DNA from: Blattamonas nauphoetae
Taxonomy: Eukaryota; Preaxostyla; Oxymonadida
Assembly: GCA_033064195.1 (NCBI GenBank)
Contig: JARBJD010000663.1
Span: forward strand, 1-25,282
Reading direction: 5' to 3'
Length of the DNA stretch: 25,282 nt
Part shown: positions 1 through 9,978 of the stretch, piece after piece
How the letters are laid out: every line of letters begins with the position of its first letter
How positions within the stretch are numbered: the stretch's first letter is position 1
Notes under the pieces: generated by a model
The model's input: only the letters and a program-made list of their open reading frames with translations
What the model was told of the DNA's origin: nothing
Database searches by the model: none
Position numbers and translations under genes: made by a program

Positions 1-3000
1 AAGACTCTTTAGGACAGAGGAATGGGAGGACCTGAATGAACTGTGTTCCGGAGCCGCTCAGGTCTTTCGACCCTTTCCAAACCAACCACCAGAACCTTCT
101 ACACTACAGAGACGAGGACTCCATTTAGCCTTGATATCATAGGTACGTTACGTCGAGGGTGCCTCAAATGGGTCGGATGACCAATTTGCTCCTTCTACAC
201 TGTATGACCACGGCCACGGTTATAGTGAGATTTTGGAGAAAATGATAAATATGGGTGAGAAGCCCGCGCAGGGGCGAGTGATGATTTTTGTGTACAATTC
301 TGTATGATGATTGTTTTCCGACTTTTCTCATCACACATCAAGATGCAGTCAATTTTCATTCGAAATTCCAATCCGCCCCCAGGGCCAATTCATCAATCTT
401 CATCAAACTTCATCTTTCTTCACATCAACATCATGTATCGTCTCATCCAACTAACTCTCAATGCCTCCACTCTCTTCGAAAAACTCTTCCCTCCAGGGCT
501 CTTCCTCCAATTTGACAAAATGTCCCAGTGAAGTGAATATCACCCCTTTCAGAGTCACATCCACTTTTGGGAAACATGCCCATTCCGGGGCTCATCGATC
601 ATCCTGCTTTTGGGACATATCCCGTAAGACAACCCGATATCGCTTTGGGGATCAATCTATCATGATCCTACTCTGCTCCCTGTCGTGTGCCGTTAAGCTA
701 GCGAAGACTCTTTAGGACAGAGGAATGGGAGGACCCGAATGAACTGTGTTCCGGAGCCGCTCAGGTCTTTCGACCCTTTCCAAACCAACCACCAGAACCT
801 TCTACACTACAGAGACGAGGACTCCATTTAGCCTTGATATCATAGGTACGTTACGTCGAGGGTGCCCCAAATGGGTCGGATGACCAATTTGCGCCTTCTA
901 CACTGTATGACCACGGCCACGGTTATAGTGAGATTTTTGGAGAAAATGATAAATATGGGTGAGAGTAGCCCGCGCAGGGGCGAGTGATGATTTTTGTGTA
1001 CAAATCTCTATGATGATTGTTTTCCAACTTTTCTCATCACACATCAAGATACAGTCATTTTTCATTCAAAATGTCCAATCCGCCCCCATTCGGGCCAATT
1101 CATCAATCTTCATCTTTCTTCATCAACATCATGTATCGTCTCATCTAACTCATCTAACTCCTCATTTCGAAAAAACTGCCCCTCCAGGGGCTCTTCCTCC
1201 ATTTTGACAAAATGTCCCAGTGAAGTGAATATCACCCCCATTCGGGTCAATTCATCAATCTTCATCTTTCTTCATCAACATCATGTATCGTCTCATCCAA
1301 CTTATCTAACTCCTCATTTCGAAAAAATAGCCCCTCCAGGGGCTCTTCCTCCATTTTGACAAAATGTCCCAGTGAAGTGAATATCACCCCTTTCAGAGTC
1401 ACATCCACATTTTGGCAACATGCCCATTCCGGGGCTCATCGATCATCCTGCATTTGGGACATTTCCCGTAAGACAACCCGATATCGCTTTGGGGATCAAT
1501 CTATCATGATCCTACTCTGCTCCCTGTCGTGTGCCGTTAAGCTAGCGAAGACTCTTTAGGACAGAGGAATGGGAGGACCCGAATGAACTGTGTTCCGGAG
1601 CCGCTCAGGTCTTTCGACCCTTTCCAAACCAACCACCAGAACCTTCTACACTACAGAGACGAGGACTCCATTTAGCCTTGATATCATAGGTACGTTACGT
1701 CGAGGGTGCCTCAAATGGGTCGGATGACCAATTTGCTCCTTCTACACTGTATGACCACGGTCACGGTTATAGTGAGATTTTTGGAGAAAATGATAAATAT
1801 GGGTGAGAGTAGCCCGCGCAGGGGCGAGTGATGATTTTTGTGTACAATTCTGTATGATGATTGTTTTCCGACTTTTCGCATCACACATCAAGATGCAGTC
1901 AACTTTCATTCAAAATTTCAAATCCGGCACCATTCGGGCCAATTCATCAATCTTCATCAAACTTCATCTTTCTTCATCAACATCATGTATCGTCTCATCC
2001 AACTCATCTAACTCCTCATTTCGAAAAAACTGCCCCTCCAGGGGCTCTTCCTCCATTTTGACAAAATGTCCCAGTGAAGTGAATATCACCCCCATTCGGG
2101 CCAATTCATCAATCTTCATCTTTCTTCATCAACATCATGCGTCGTCTCTTCCAACTCATCTAACTCCTCATTTCGAAAAAAAAGCCCCTCCAGGGGCTCT
2201 TCCTCCAATTTGACAAAATGTCCCAGTGAAGTGAATATCACCCCCATTTGGGCCAATTCATCAATCTTCATCTTTCTTCATCAACATCATGCGTCGTCTC
2301 TTCCAACTCATCTAACTCCTCATTTCGAAAAAAAGCCCCTCCAGAGGTTCTTCCTCCAATTTGACAAAATGTCCCAGTGAAGTGAATATCACCCCTTTCA
2401 GAGTCACATCCACTTTTTGGCAACATGCCCCTGCCGGGGCTCATCGATCATCCTGCTTTTGGGACATATCCCGTAAGACAACCCGATATCGCTTTGGGGA
2501 TCAATCTATCATGATCCTACTCTGCTCCCTGTCGTGTGCCGTTAAGCTAGCGAAGACCCTTTAGGACAGAGGAATGGGAGGACCCGAATGAACTGTGTTC
2601 CGGAGCCGCTCAGGTCTTTCGACCCTTTCCAAACCAACCGCCAGAACCTTCTACACCACAGAGACGAGGACTCCATTTTGCCTTGATATCATAGGTACGT
2701 TACGTCGAGGGTGCCCCAAATGGGTCGGATGACCAATTTGCGCCTTCTACACTGTATGACCACGGCCACGGTTATAGTGAGATTTTTGGGAAAAATTAAA
2801 AATATGGGTGAGATTAGCCCGCGCCGGGGCGAGTGATGATTTTTGTGTACAATTCTGTATGATGATTGTTTTCCAACTTTTCTCATCACACATCAAGATA
2901 CAGTCATTTTTCATTCAAAATCTCAAATCCGCCCCCATTCGGGCCAATTCATCAATCTTCATCTTTCTTCATCAACATCATGTATCGTCTCATCCAACTC

Positions 3001-4160
3001 ATCTAACTCCTCATTTCGAAAAAACAGCCCCTCCAGGGGCTCTTCCTCCAATTTGACAAAATGTCCCAGTGAAGTGAATATCACCCCCATTTGGGCCAAT
3101 TCATCAATCTTCATCTTTCTTCATCAACATCATGCGTCGTCTCTTCCAACTCATCTAACTCCTCATTTCGAAAAAAAAGCCCCTCCAGGGGCTCTTCCTC
3201 CAATTTGACAAAATGTCCCAGTGAAGTGAATATCACCCCCATTTGGGCCAATTCATCAATCTTCATCTTTCTTCATCAACATCATGTATCGTCTCATCTA
3301 ACTCATCTAACTCCTCATTTCGAAAAAACAGCCCCTCCAGGGGCTCTTCCTCCATTTTGACAAAATGTCCCAGTGAAGTGAATATCACCCCTTTCAGAGT
3401 CACATCCACTTTTGGGACAACATGCCCCTGCCGGGGCTCATCGATCATCCTGCTTTTGGGACATATCCCGTAAGACAACCCGATATCGCTTTGGGGATCA
3501 ATCTATCATGATCCTACTCTGCTCCCTGTCGTGTGCCGTTAAGCTAGCGAAGACTCTTTAGGAGTAAGGAAGTGTGAGCAAGATTGACGGTCACATTGAA
3601 GTGAAGCCCACTATGGACTCACGGGGGTCAATCTCCCAATTCGACCCTCTTTCCAACCACCAGAGCCTTCTACACCACAGAGACGAGGACTCCATTTAGC
3701 CTTGATATCATAGGTACGTTACGTCGAGGGTGCCCCAAATGGGTCGGATGACCAATTTGCGCCTTCTACACTGTATGACCACGGCCACGGTTATAGTGAG
3801 ATTTTTGGGAAAAATTAAAAATATGGGTGAGATTAGCCCGCGCCGGGGCGAGTGATGATTTTTGTGTACAATTCTGTATGATGATTGTTTTCCGACTTTT
3901 CTCATCACACATCAAGATACAGTCATTTTTCATTCAAAATCTCAAATCCGCCCCCATTCGGGCCAATTCATCAATCTTCATCTTTCTTCATCAACATCAT
4001 GCGTCGTCTCTTCCAACTCATCTAACTCCTCATTTCGAAAAAAAGCCCCTCCAGGGGCTCTTCCTCCAATTTGACAAAATGTCCTTGTGATGTGAGTAAA
4101 GCCCCTTTTAGAGTCACATCCACTTTTCGGCAACATGCCCCTGCCGGGGCTCATCGATCA
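1..4160. repeat. Tandem array of five 0.6-1.0 kb units
   Basis: Units begin at AAGACTCTTTAGGA at 1, 704, 1548, 2553 and 3550, giving lengths of about 703, 844, 1005, 997 and 606 bp. The array probably continues left of the window. Each unit carries the same landmarks in order: a TTCGACCCTTTCC block, the GCCCCAAATGGGTC palindrome, GCCCGCGCAGGGGC, one to three nested 152-bp subrepeats, a GCCC..GGGGC palindrome before CTCATCGATC, and a shared end at GTTAAGCTAGCG. Small frames of 66-136 codons recur in every unit and in more than one phase, so I read them as non-coding. The fifth unit has its first ~100 bp replaced by unrelated sequence and a diverged right end. Confidence 0.93.
2943..3390 (+). 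repeat. Nested 152-bp subrepeat, three copies in unit 4
   Basis: Copies start with GCCAATTCATCAATC at 2943, 3095 and 3247, exactly 152 bp apart. Each contains a CATCAACATCATG segment, the palindrome GCCCCTCCAGGGGC and the phrase TGTCCCAGTGAAGTG. The same subrepeat occurs once in unit 1, twice in unit 2, three times in units 3 and 4, and once in unit 5. This accounts for nearly all the length differences between units. Copies differ mainly by point changes, for example ATTCGGG versus ATTTGGG in the palindrome core. Confidence 0.9.
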
Positions 4161-4272
4161 TCATTCTCTTCACCTTTCCACGTATTTTTTCTTCGAAGCA
4201 ACTGTTTTTCATGAAGCGGATTTGTGAAACGAAAAGATTGGAAGTTAAAACGTGTTGTGAATCTGATTGAGA

Positions 4273-5298
4273 CTAGTCTTGCGATTGACCTTGGTTGGGC
4301 TGCGAGCCGTCTGGAGTCACTGCATTCCTTGGTTCGTCAAAAGGGAAATCCGGTATGAGGTCGTCAGGGGGGCCCGGCTGTGGACCTCCAACGGCGCCAA
4401 AGATGTAGGGACCTCTGATTCGACGGACCACTTGGTCGATCTGGTTCTGTGGTCGGGAGATGAAAGTACCAGCGGGGGCGCATTCGGCGGTGATAAAGAC
4501 GTAATCTGGTAGCCAATCGGAGAAAGCGTTCTTGACGGGGACTCTAACAGGGCGCCCATCAAGGAGTTGAAGGAGCAAGGAGAACCGGTCTGCAACATCT
4601 TCGTTCCTGAGATCGTCGATGATGACGCATTCTGTCTCCTGTGTGATCCCATCAAACCATTGAATGGGCAGAGGGAGTTGACTCGTTCGGAGTCCCCTTC
4701 TCTGGGCAAACTCATATGCATACCGAGTCTTCCCGGACCCCGTCGGACCACATAGCCACGGAACATGTCTGGTTTTGAACTCGAAGGGGTTGACTGGGTG
4801 AAGTACTCTGTAGACGGCATGTAACCCTCTGAAATGGAGAATACCTACGTGGGGCTGTTCTTGGATGATTTGTGCTGGTGTTCGTGTTCTGAGTTGTTCA
4901 CCGATCTGTTCGAGGTCTGTTCGTCGCCCTTGTGTGGGCAGTGCCCCCTTGGCGAAAGTATGTCCTGGCCTGGTGCACAGTTCTGTGTTGTGAGCGGCAG
5001 TACCCGTGGCAGGCCAGGCGATAAATCCGTACGGAAGATCACGCTGAACAGCCCGCACAGTCCTTGCGTTTTGGAAGACGACGTACCCTTGAATGACTCG
5101 ATCGTCCGTGAGAGGCATAACATCCCTCTTGTACACGAGATATCGACATTGGATTCCTTGTAGCTGTTGTTCATCTTGTTCGGAGTAGAAGGGCTTCTGG
5201 AAACAGAAAGCCCTTCCTCGGGCTCGCGGTTGACTACTTCTTCTGCTGATCAGGCTCATTTTGAACCGCTTCATCATCAAAAGAAATTCCTCTGCCAT
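4273..5298 (-). CDS. CRESS-DNA-virus-type replication initiator (Rep), endogenous copy
   Basis: A 341-residue frame with the Rep layout: an N-terminal region in the position of the HUH nicking domain (about residues 27-120, with a GYVVF segment) followed by a superfamily 3 helicase. The helicase is clear: Walker A GPTGSGKT at residues 184-191, Walker B VIIDDL at about 225-230, and a motif C-like FITAE at about 268-272. In circular single-stranded DNA viruses Rep nicks the origin hairpin and drives rolling-circle replication. Related Reps are known integrated in, or from viruses of, anaerobic protists. The frame looks whole. The helicase is better conserved than the nicking domain. No capsid gene, origin nonamer or element ends are seen nearby. 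It lies between two tandem-repeat blocks and opposes the downstream long frames. Age cannot be judged without other copies. I treat it as a virus-derived fossil that may or may not have been adopted. Confidence 0.85.
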   Translation of the reverse strand: MAEEFLLMMKRFKMSLISRRSSQPRARGRAFCFQKPFYSEQDEQQLQGIQCRYLVYKRDVMPLTDDRVIQGYVVFQNARTVRAVQRDLPYGFIAWPATGTAAHNTELCTRPGHTFAKGALPTQGRRTDLEQIGEQLRTRTPAQIIQEQPHVGILHFRGLHAVYRVLHPVNPFEFKTRHVPWLCGPTGSGKTRYAYEFAQRRGLRTSQLPLPIQWFDGITQETECVIIDDLRNEDVADRFSLLLQLLDGRPVRVPVKNAFSDWLPDYVFITAECAPAGTFISRPQNQIDQVVRRIRGPYIFGAVGGPQPGPPDDLIPDFPFDEPRNAVTPDGSQPNQGQSQD

Positions 5299-5554
5299 GA
5301 TTTTGTCTTTGAAGGGTCGTTACATTCATTGAAACCCAGCACCTTTATCCTCTGAATCACACCAAAAATAATGGGTGAACAGAAAAGCCCTCACAGGGGC
5401 GTGTTCTTTGAGAGTTAGTTTGCTTTCAAGATTGGTCGACTCATTAATCTCTAAAGATGACGAGTATGTCATTTCATAAAGAGAAAATGAAAGAGTACAA
5501 GAGGGGTACCAAATGTAGTGAGAGGTGAGAGACACACATGTTGAAATAGGAATG

Positions 5555-6075
5555 AAAGAGCCCGAGTTGGGGCTGTCCACTGCAACAGAAGACACAAAGT
5601 GGAATAACACAGAAGTTGACACAGAAGTTGACATAAGATAGAAAGAAAGTGACATACAAGTTGACTGATGAAGGAAAGAGCCCGAGTGGGGCTGTCGACT
5701 GCAACATCAGACACAAAGTGAAATGACACAGAAGTTGACACAGAAGTTGACATAAGATAGAAAAGTTGACACACATGTTCACACACATGTTGACATAAGA
5801 AGAAACAACAGCCCTGCCAGGGCTGTCCACTGCATCACCAAGCACAAAGTGAAATTACACAGAAGTTGACACAGAAGTTGACATAAGATAGAAAGAAAGT
5901 TGACACAAGTTGACAGATGAAGGAAAGAGCCCCAGATGGGGCTGTCCACTGCATCACCAAGCACAAAGTGAAATGACACAGAAGTTGACACAGAAGTTGA
6001 CATAAGATAGAAAAGTTGACACACATGTTCACACATGCTGACATAAGAAGAAACAACAGCGCCGGGCTGTTGTCA
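5555..6075. repeat. Tandem repeat alternating 120 and 129 bp
   Basis: Five unit starts lie at 5555, 5675, 5804, 5924 and 6052, each a GC palindrome (AGCCCGAGTTGGGGCT, AGCCCGAGTGGGGCT, AGCCCTGCCAGGGCT, AGCCCCAGATGGGGCT, then a degenerate one). Each is followed by GTCCACTGCA or close, ACAAAGTGAAAT or close, and the doublet ACAGAAGTTGACACAGAAGT ending in TTGACATAAGATAG. Spacing alternates 120, 129, 120, 128. The longer unit carries an extra ACACATGTT-type segment. Minus-strand frames here repeat the same Cys/Val/Phe-rich peptide in several phases, so I do not call them genes. The stretch 5299-5554 between Rep and this array has one further palindrome at 5391 and no gene I can support. Confidence 0.88.
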
Positions 6076-6191
6076 ACCCGTAATTTGGTAGTTTTGATGT
6101 TAATTTGAGGCAAAGGGAAATATGGAAAAAGGGGATAAAGGTGCATGAAAACAGAGAAAATGAATCGGTTTTCATACCGTCTTGCCGCTGG

Positions 6192-9100
6192 ATGAACTCT
6201 TCGTCGGCCCTTCTTTGGGCCATGCAGACGGACGAGCTTTGTCCCACTCATCGAGTTTCCGGAACGACCTCTTGCCCACCAATCAGCCCCTCCGGGGGCT
6301 CGATTGGGGAGCAAGAGTGCTCGGGCGTATCAGCGGATACGTTTGTGTGCCCTTCCATTGTCCCCGAGATGGAGGTGGCCCCCGGAGGGCACGAGTCTCT
6401 GGAGTGCCCAATCGTTGATTCTCGAAGAGGCGGAAGTAACCCTTTCGGGGTCGTTCCATCGTCGAATCCTTCTTCTGTTTCTGTGTTTTCAACTCAACTT
6501 CACCTCCGTCGACCCTTTCCTCTCTCAACGTCGACACGAACAATTGTGTTACACCGTCGACCCTTTCCTCGCTCAACGTCGACACGAACAATTGTGTCCT
6601 CCCGTCGACCCTTCCCTCTCTCAACGTCGACACAAACTTCTTATTCTGCCCTTCCTCGGTCCAAAAAAAGTCTCAGGATCCAAGCGATCTCTGAGCGCAT
6701 CAACCCCTCCCTGTCGTTCTCCTCTCGTTTTCCCAATCGTCCATCTCGTTCTTCGGCCCTTCCTGGGGCCTCCATCCTGACATTCCAAATGCCCAAGCCG
6801 GGCTCTCGTTCAACAGTACCATGTCGTTCACTCAGATCTGAAGCTCACAACCGCAAATTTGTGACTTTTAGAGCCCAACCAGAAGTGCATTTCCTTCCCG
6901 CACTGACCAAAGTTGAGCCCCCCTGTGGGTCTGAACGAAACTCAATATCAATGGAAGTGGAATCTGAACACCCTCGTGGGGTACCAGTTAAATCAACAGA
7001 AGTTCCTGTTGAGCCCCAAAATGGGTCAGAATTCAATTCAGCATCTACAACAGCAACAACAACAGTGGATATTGAAAAGTCTTGTGGGATGGGATTGTTG
7101 ACTGGACAACCCACCGCAGAGCCCTTTCATGGGCAAGAACTTATCACTTCATCAATGGAAATGGATTGTCAGCCCTCAAATGGAATTCCAACTCACGTCG
7201 CATTCCTCGATGATCAGCCCCACTGCGGGCCAGAAGTCATTTCTGAACCAACATCAACTGACAATGAACACCCAAGTGGGTCACAGTTTAAATCAGCATC
7301 TTCCGATGTTGAGCCCCAAAATGGGTCAGTTCTCGTTCCAGCATCAAGGTCATTTGGAAAGGAAATGGAAAAGGATCAATTGAGTGTGATGGCATTTGAG
7401 TCAACTACAGTCAATTTTCAGCCCAGCAATGGGCAAGAAACTTTTCACTCATCGACCTACATGTTCATGGAAACGGAAAACGAACCCTCAAATGAGATGG
7501 AATTTCATTATCCTTCCTTCAATGGTCAGCCCCCCAGCGGGTCAGAATTCACTTCAACTACAATGTCAAATGTGTATGAACACCCAAGTGGGTTTTCGAT
7601 TAAATCAACATCTTTCGATGTTGAGCCCCAAAATGGGTTGGTTCAGGTTTCAACGCTCACAACAGTTGAAACGCGAATGGAAGTGGATCATGATCATTCA
7701 AGCGAGATAGACACTCAACCAACATCTTTCTCTGCTCAGCCCCACATTGGGCTGGCATCTCCCCTATCATCTTCGCCCTTGTTCATGGAAATTGCCCATG
7801 AACCCTCAAATCAGATGGATTGTTCTTCAACATCTTTCAATGATCAGCCCATCTGTGGACAAGCATTCATCTCAGAATCAACATCGAATGTAATGGAAGT
7901 GGACATTGAAAGTGCTCATCTGAGTGCGACGGAATTTCAACCAACGATATATCATGTTCAGCCCCCATGCGGGCTAGAATCATCTCAACCAGCAACCTTT
8001 ATGTTTATGGAAAGAGATGAGATGGACCCAGATGAGATGGAATTTCAACCGCCTTCCTTCAATGATCAGCCCCCCAGCGGGTCAGAATTCACTTCAACAA
8101 CAATGTCAAATGGAATAGAACAGCCAAGTGGGTTTTCGATTAAATCAACATCTTTCGATGTTGAGCCCCAAAATGGGCCAGTTCTCGTTTCAACGCTCAC
8201 AACAGTGGAAACACAAATGGAAGTGGATCATGATCCTTCAAGGGAGATGGACAGTCAGCCAACATCCTCCAATGTTCAGCCCCACATTGGGCAAGAATCT
8301 CTTCCTCCCTCAATGTCCAGTTTCATGGAGACAGACAATGAACCCTCCAATCAGGCGGACTTTCAATCGACTTTAGTCAGTTCTCAGCCCCCACGTGGGC
8401 CAGACCATCTCTACTCTTCGACATACATGTACATGGAAAACGAACCCTCAAATGAGATGGAATTTCACCTGGATTCCTTCAATGATCAACCCCCCAGCGG
8501 GTCAGAATTCACTTCAACAACAATGGCAAATGGAATAGAACAGCCAAGTGGGTCTTCGATTAAATCAACATCTTTCGATGTTGAGCCCCAAAATGGGCCA
8601 GTTCTCGTTTCAACGCTCACTACAGTGGAAACACAAATGGAAGTGGATCATGATCCTTCAAGGGAGATGAACAGTCAGCCAACATCCTCCAATGTTCAGC
8701 CCCACAGTGGGCAAGAGGTCACATCATCATCAGTCGAAATTGAAAGTCAGCCACCAAATGGAATGGAGTGTCAATCAACATCTTTCGATGTTCAGCCCCC
8801 CAGTGGGCAAGAATTCCTCCCCTCACCGATGTACGCGATCACAGAGATGGAAAACGAAAAAGCAAATGAGATGGACTGTTCTTCAGTACCATGCAATGCT
8901 CAGCCCCAAAATGGGCCAGGTTGCCATCCAACACCATCTTCAGCCTGCTGTGAAAGTCAGCCCCCAAATGGTCAGACATGTCATTCAACAATTTCCTCCG
9001 ATCAACCCCAAAATGGGTCAATTCTCTTTCCATCATCATCAATTGTGATGGACAGTCAACTTCCAAATGGAATAGAAAAACAACCAACATCAATCATTGA

Positions 9101-9476
9101 TCAGCCCCTCAATGGGCAGGAGGTCTCTTCGACATCATCAACTGACAATGAACACCCTCGTGGGTTTTCGATTAAATCAACATCTGTCAATGTTGAGCCC
9201 CAAAGTGGGTCGGTCCTTGTCCCCGCATCAACAGCAATATCATCAGTCGAAGTGACAATGGAAGTAGTTTATGATCATCATAGTGAGATTGACATTCAAC
9301 CATCACTGGTAAACGCCCAACCCCCAAGTGGGCACAATTTCACTACATCTTCAGTGGAAATAGGAAATGAACCCCAGGTAGGATGGAAGTACAATCAACA
9401 TCATTTGTTGATCAGCCCCCAACGAGTCAAAAGCATCAATCGTCAGCCCCCAGTGGTCAAAGGAACATTCAAGTGA
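6192..9476 (+). CDS. Unrecognised low-complexity protein with Pro-x-x-Gly repeats (first segment)
   Basis: A long open frame (about 1094 codons from the first ATG at 6192; the frame is open from 6105 but without an earlier ATG). The protein is rich in Ser, Thr, Pro, Gln and Glu with almost no hydrophobic runs, no signal peptide, no membrane segment and no domain I recognise. From about 6900 it consists of diverged repeats in which QP or EP, two variable residues and G (for example EPQNGS, QPPSGQE, EHPSG) alternate with Ser/Thr-rich linkers such as KSTSFDVEPQNG and Met/Glu-rich stretches such as TQMEVDHD. Each PxxG is encoded by the CCC-N6-GGG palindrome. Near-identical blocks (around 8068-8290 and 8488-8710) point to internal duplication. 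It lies directly upstream of the retrotransposon frame on the same strand and could be its ORF1, but no nucleic-acid-binding motif supports that. Confidence 0.6.
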   Translation: MNSSSALLWAMQTDELCPTHRVSGTTSCPPISPSGGSIGEQECSGVSADTFVCPSIVPEMEVAPGGHESLECPIVDSRRGGSNPFGVVPSSNPSSVSVFSTQLHLRRPFPLSTSTRTIVLHRRPFPRSTSTRTIVSSRRPFPLSTSTQTSYSALPRSKKSLRIQAISERINPSLSFSSRFPNRPSRSSALPGASILTFQMPKPGSRSTVPCRSLRSEAHNRKFVTFRAQPEVHFLPALTKVEPPCGSERNSISMEVESEHPRGVPVKSTEVPVEPQNGSEFNSASTTATTTVDIEKSCGMGLLTGQPTAEPFHGQELITSSMEMDCQPSNGIPTHVAFLDDQPHCGPEVISEPTSTDNEHPSGSQFKSASSDVEPQNGSVLVPASRSFGKEMEKDQLSVMAFESTTVNFQPSNGQETFHSSTYMFMETENEPSNEMEFHYPSFNGQPPSGSEFTSTTMSNVYEHPSGFSIKSTSFDVEPQNGLVQVSTLTTVETRMEVDHDHSSEIDTQPTSFSAQPHIGLASPLSSSPLFMEIAHEPSNQMDCSSTSFNDQPICGQAFISESTSNVMEVDIESAHLSATEFQPTIYHVQPPCGLESSQPATFMFMERDEMDPDEMEFQPPSFNDQPPSGSEFTSTTMSNGIEQPSGFSIKSTSFDVEPQNGPVLVSTLTTVETQMEVDHDPSREMDSQPTSSNVQPHIGQESLPPSMSSFMETDNEPSNQADFQSTLVSSQPPRGPDHLYSSTYMYMENEPSNEMEFHLDSFNDQPPSGSEFTSTTMANGIEQPSGSSIKSTSFDVEPQNGPVLVSTLTTVETQMEVDHDPSREMNSQPTSSNVQPHSGQEVTSSSVEIESQPPNGMECQSTSFDVQPPSGQEFLPSPMYAITEMENEKANEMDCSSVPCNAQPQNGPGCHPTPSSACCESQPPNGQTCHSTISSDQPQNGSILFPSSSIVMDSQLPNGIEKQPTSIIDQPLNGQEVSSTSSTDNEHPRGFSIKSTSVNVEPQSGSVLVPASTAISSVEVTMEVVYDHHSEIDIQPSLVNAQPPSGHNFTTSSVEIGNEPQVGWKYNQHHLLISPQRVKSINRQPPVVKGTFK
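6507..6650 (+). repeat. Three direct 48-bp repeats within the long frame
   Basis: CGTCGACC starts copies at 6507, 6555 and 6603, each 48 bp. Each encodes RRPFPLSTSTRTIV or a close variant. Two GTCGAC palindromes occur in each unit, about 25 bp apart. The multiple-of-three length keeps the frame open, as expected of a repeat that expanded inside a translated region. Confidence 0.9.
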
Positions 9477-9978
9477 GACTTCCAACCAATCAACAGGAAT
9501 CACTTCTGAGCCCCAAGATGGGGCTGTTCTTCTTCTACCAACATCAACATCTATTGAAAACGATGACTCATGTGGGATGGAAGTCCAGTCTATATCATCC
9601 AATGACCAACCCCTCAGCGGGTCAGACCTCGACTTATCTTCAATGTCTATATCAACTGACAATGATACTCATGGAGTGAAAAGTTTCAATCAGCATCATT
9701 CCAGAGTGAGCCCCATGGTGGGTCAGAAATCATCCCCGTCGTCCCTCTGATTCTCTAAATAAGTCAGCAAGCCCTTCGAAACCACAGTCAACAGTGTCTG
9801 CTCGCGGAAGAGAATGGATGGCGGAAAAAGTGAGAGCCCTGAAAAGTTCAACTTCACCCCAACACGGTCCACCTTCTCCCGAAAATGAACCCAAGAAGGC
9901 CGTCATCAGAACCTCCAGACGAAGACGCCGAAGACAAAACATCATGATCGAAAGCCCTTTTCGGAGTACCTTCCAGTT
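9383..9978 (+). pseudogene. Frame-shifting continuation of the Pro-x-x-Gly protein
   Basis: The repeat protein clearly continues after 9476 but moves between frames. The MEVQSTSFVDQPP style continues in a second frame from about 9383. Then SETSNQSTGITSEPQDGAV and NDQPLSGSD appear in a third frame from about 9450 to 9680. FQSEPHGGSE follows at about 9690-9725, and finally a basic stretch with a run of arginines (RRRRRRQ) near 9935, in the frame that is open to 9982. Each change lies at or beside a palindrome or a degenerate copy of it (around 9375, 9450, 9710 and 9960). Either this part has decayed, or the base calls at C/G runs are wrong, or translation is unusual. The composition is unchanged across the breaks, so the decay would be recent. 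Confidence 0.55.

Noticed and set aside
2943-3390. CRISPR array
   Set aside because: The 152-bp units are contiguous tandem repeats with no unique spacers, and no cas genes are present. The 32-bp satellite also lacks spacers.
288-4090. Many plus-strand frames of 66-136 codons in the left array
   Set aside because: They repeat with each unit, overlap in several phases, and share no conserved start or end. Tandem non-coding repeats explain them.
4160-5400. A complete CRESS virus genome around Rep
   Set aside because: No capsid gene, no recognisable origin nonamer on a stem-loop and no repeats at its ends were seen.
5326-6314. Minus-strand frames with Cys/Val/Phe-rich repeats resembling membrane peptides
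   Set aside because: The same short peptide appears in shifted phases of the 120/129-bp repeat, so this is repeat translation, not a gene.
6845-7114. Short minus-strand and alternate-frame ORFs over the long PxxG frame
   Set aside because: Shadow frames of a biased repeat with no independent conservation or start context.
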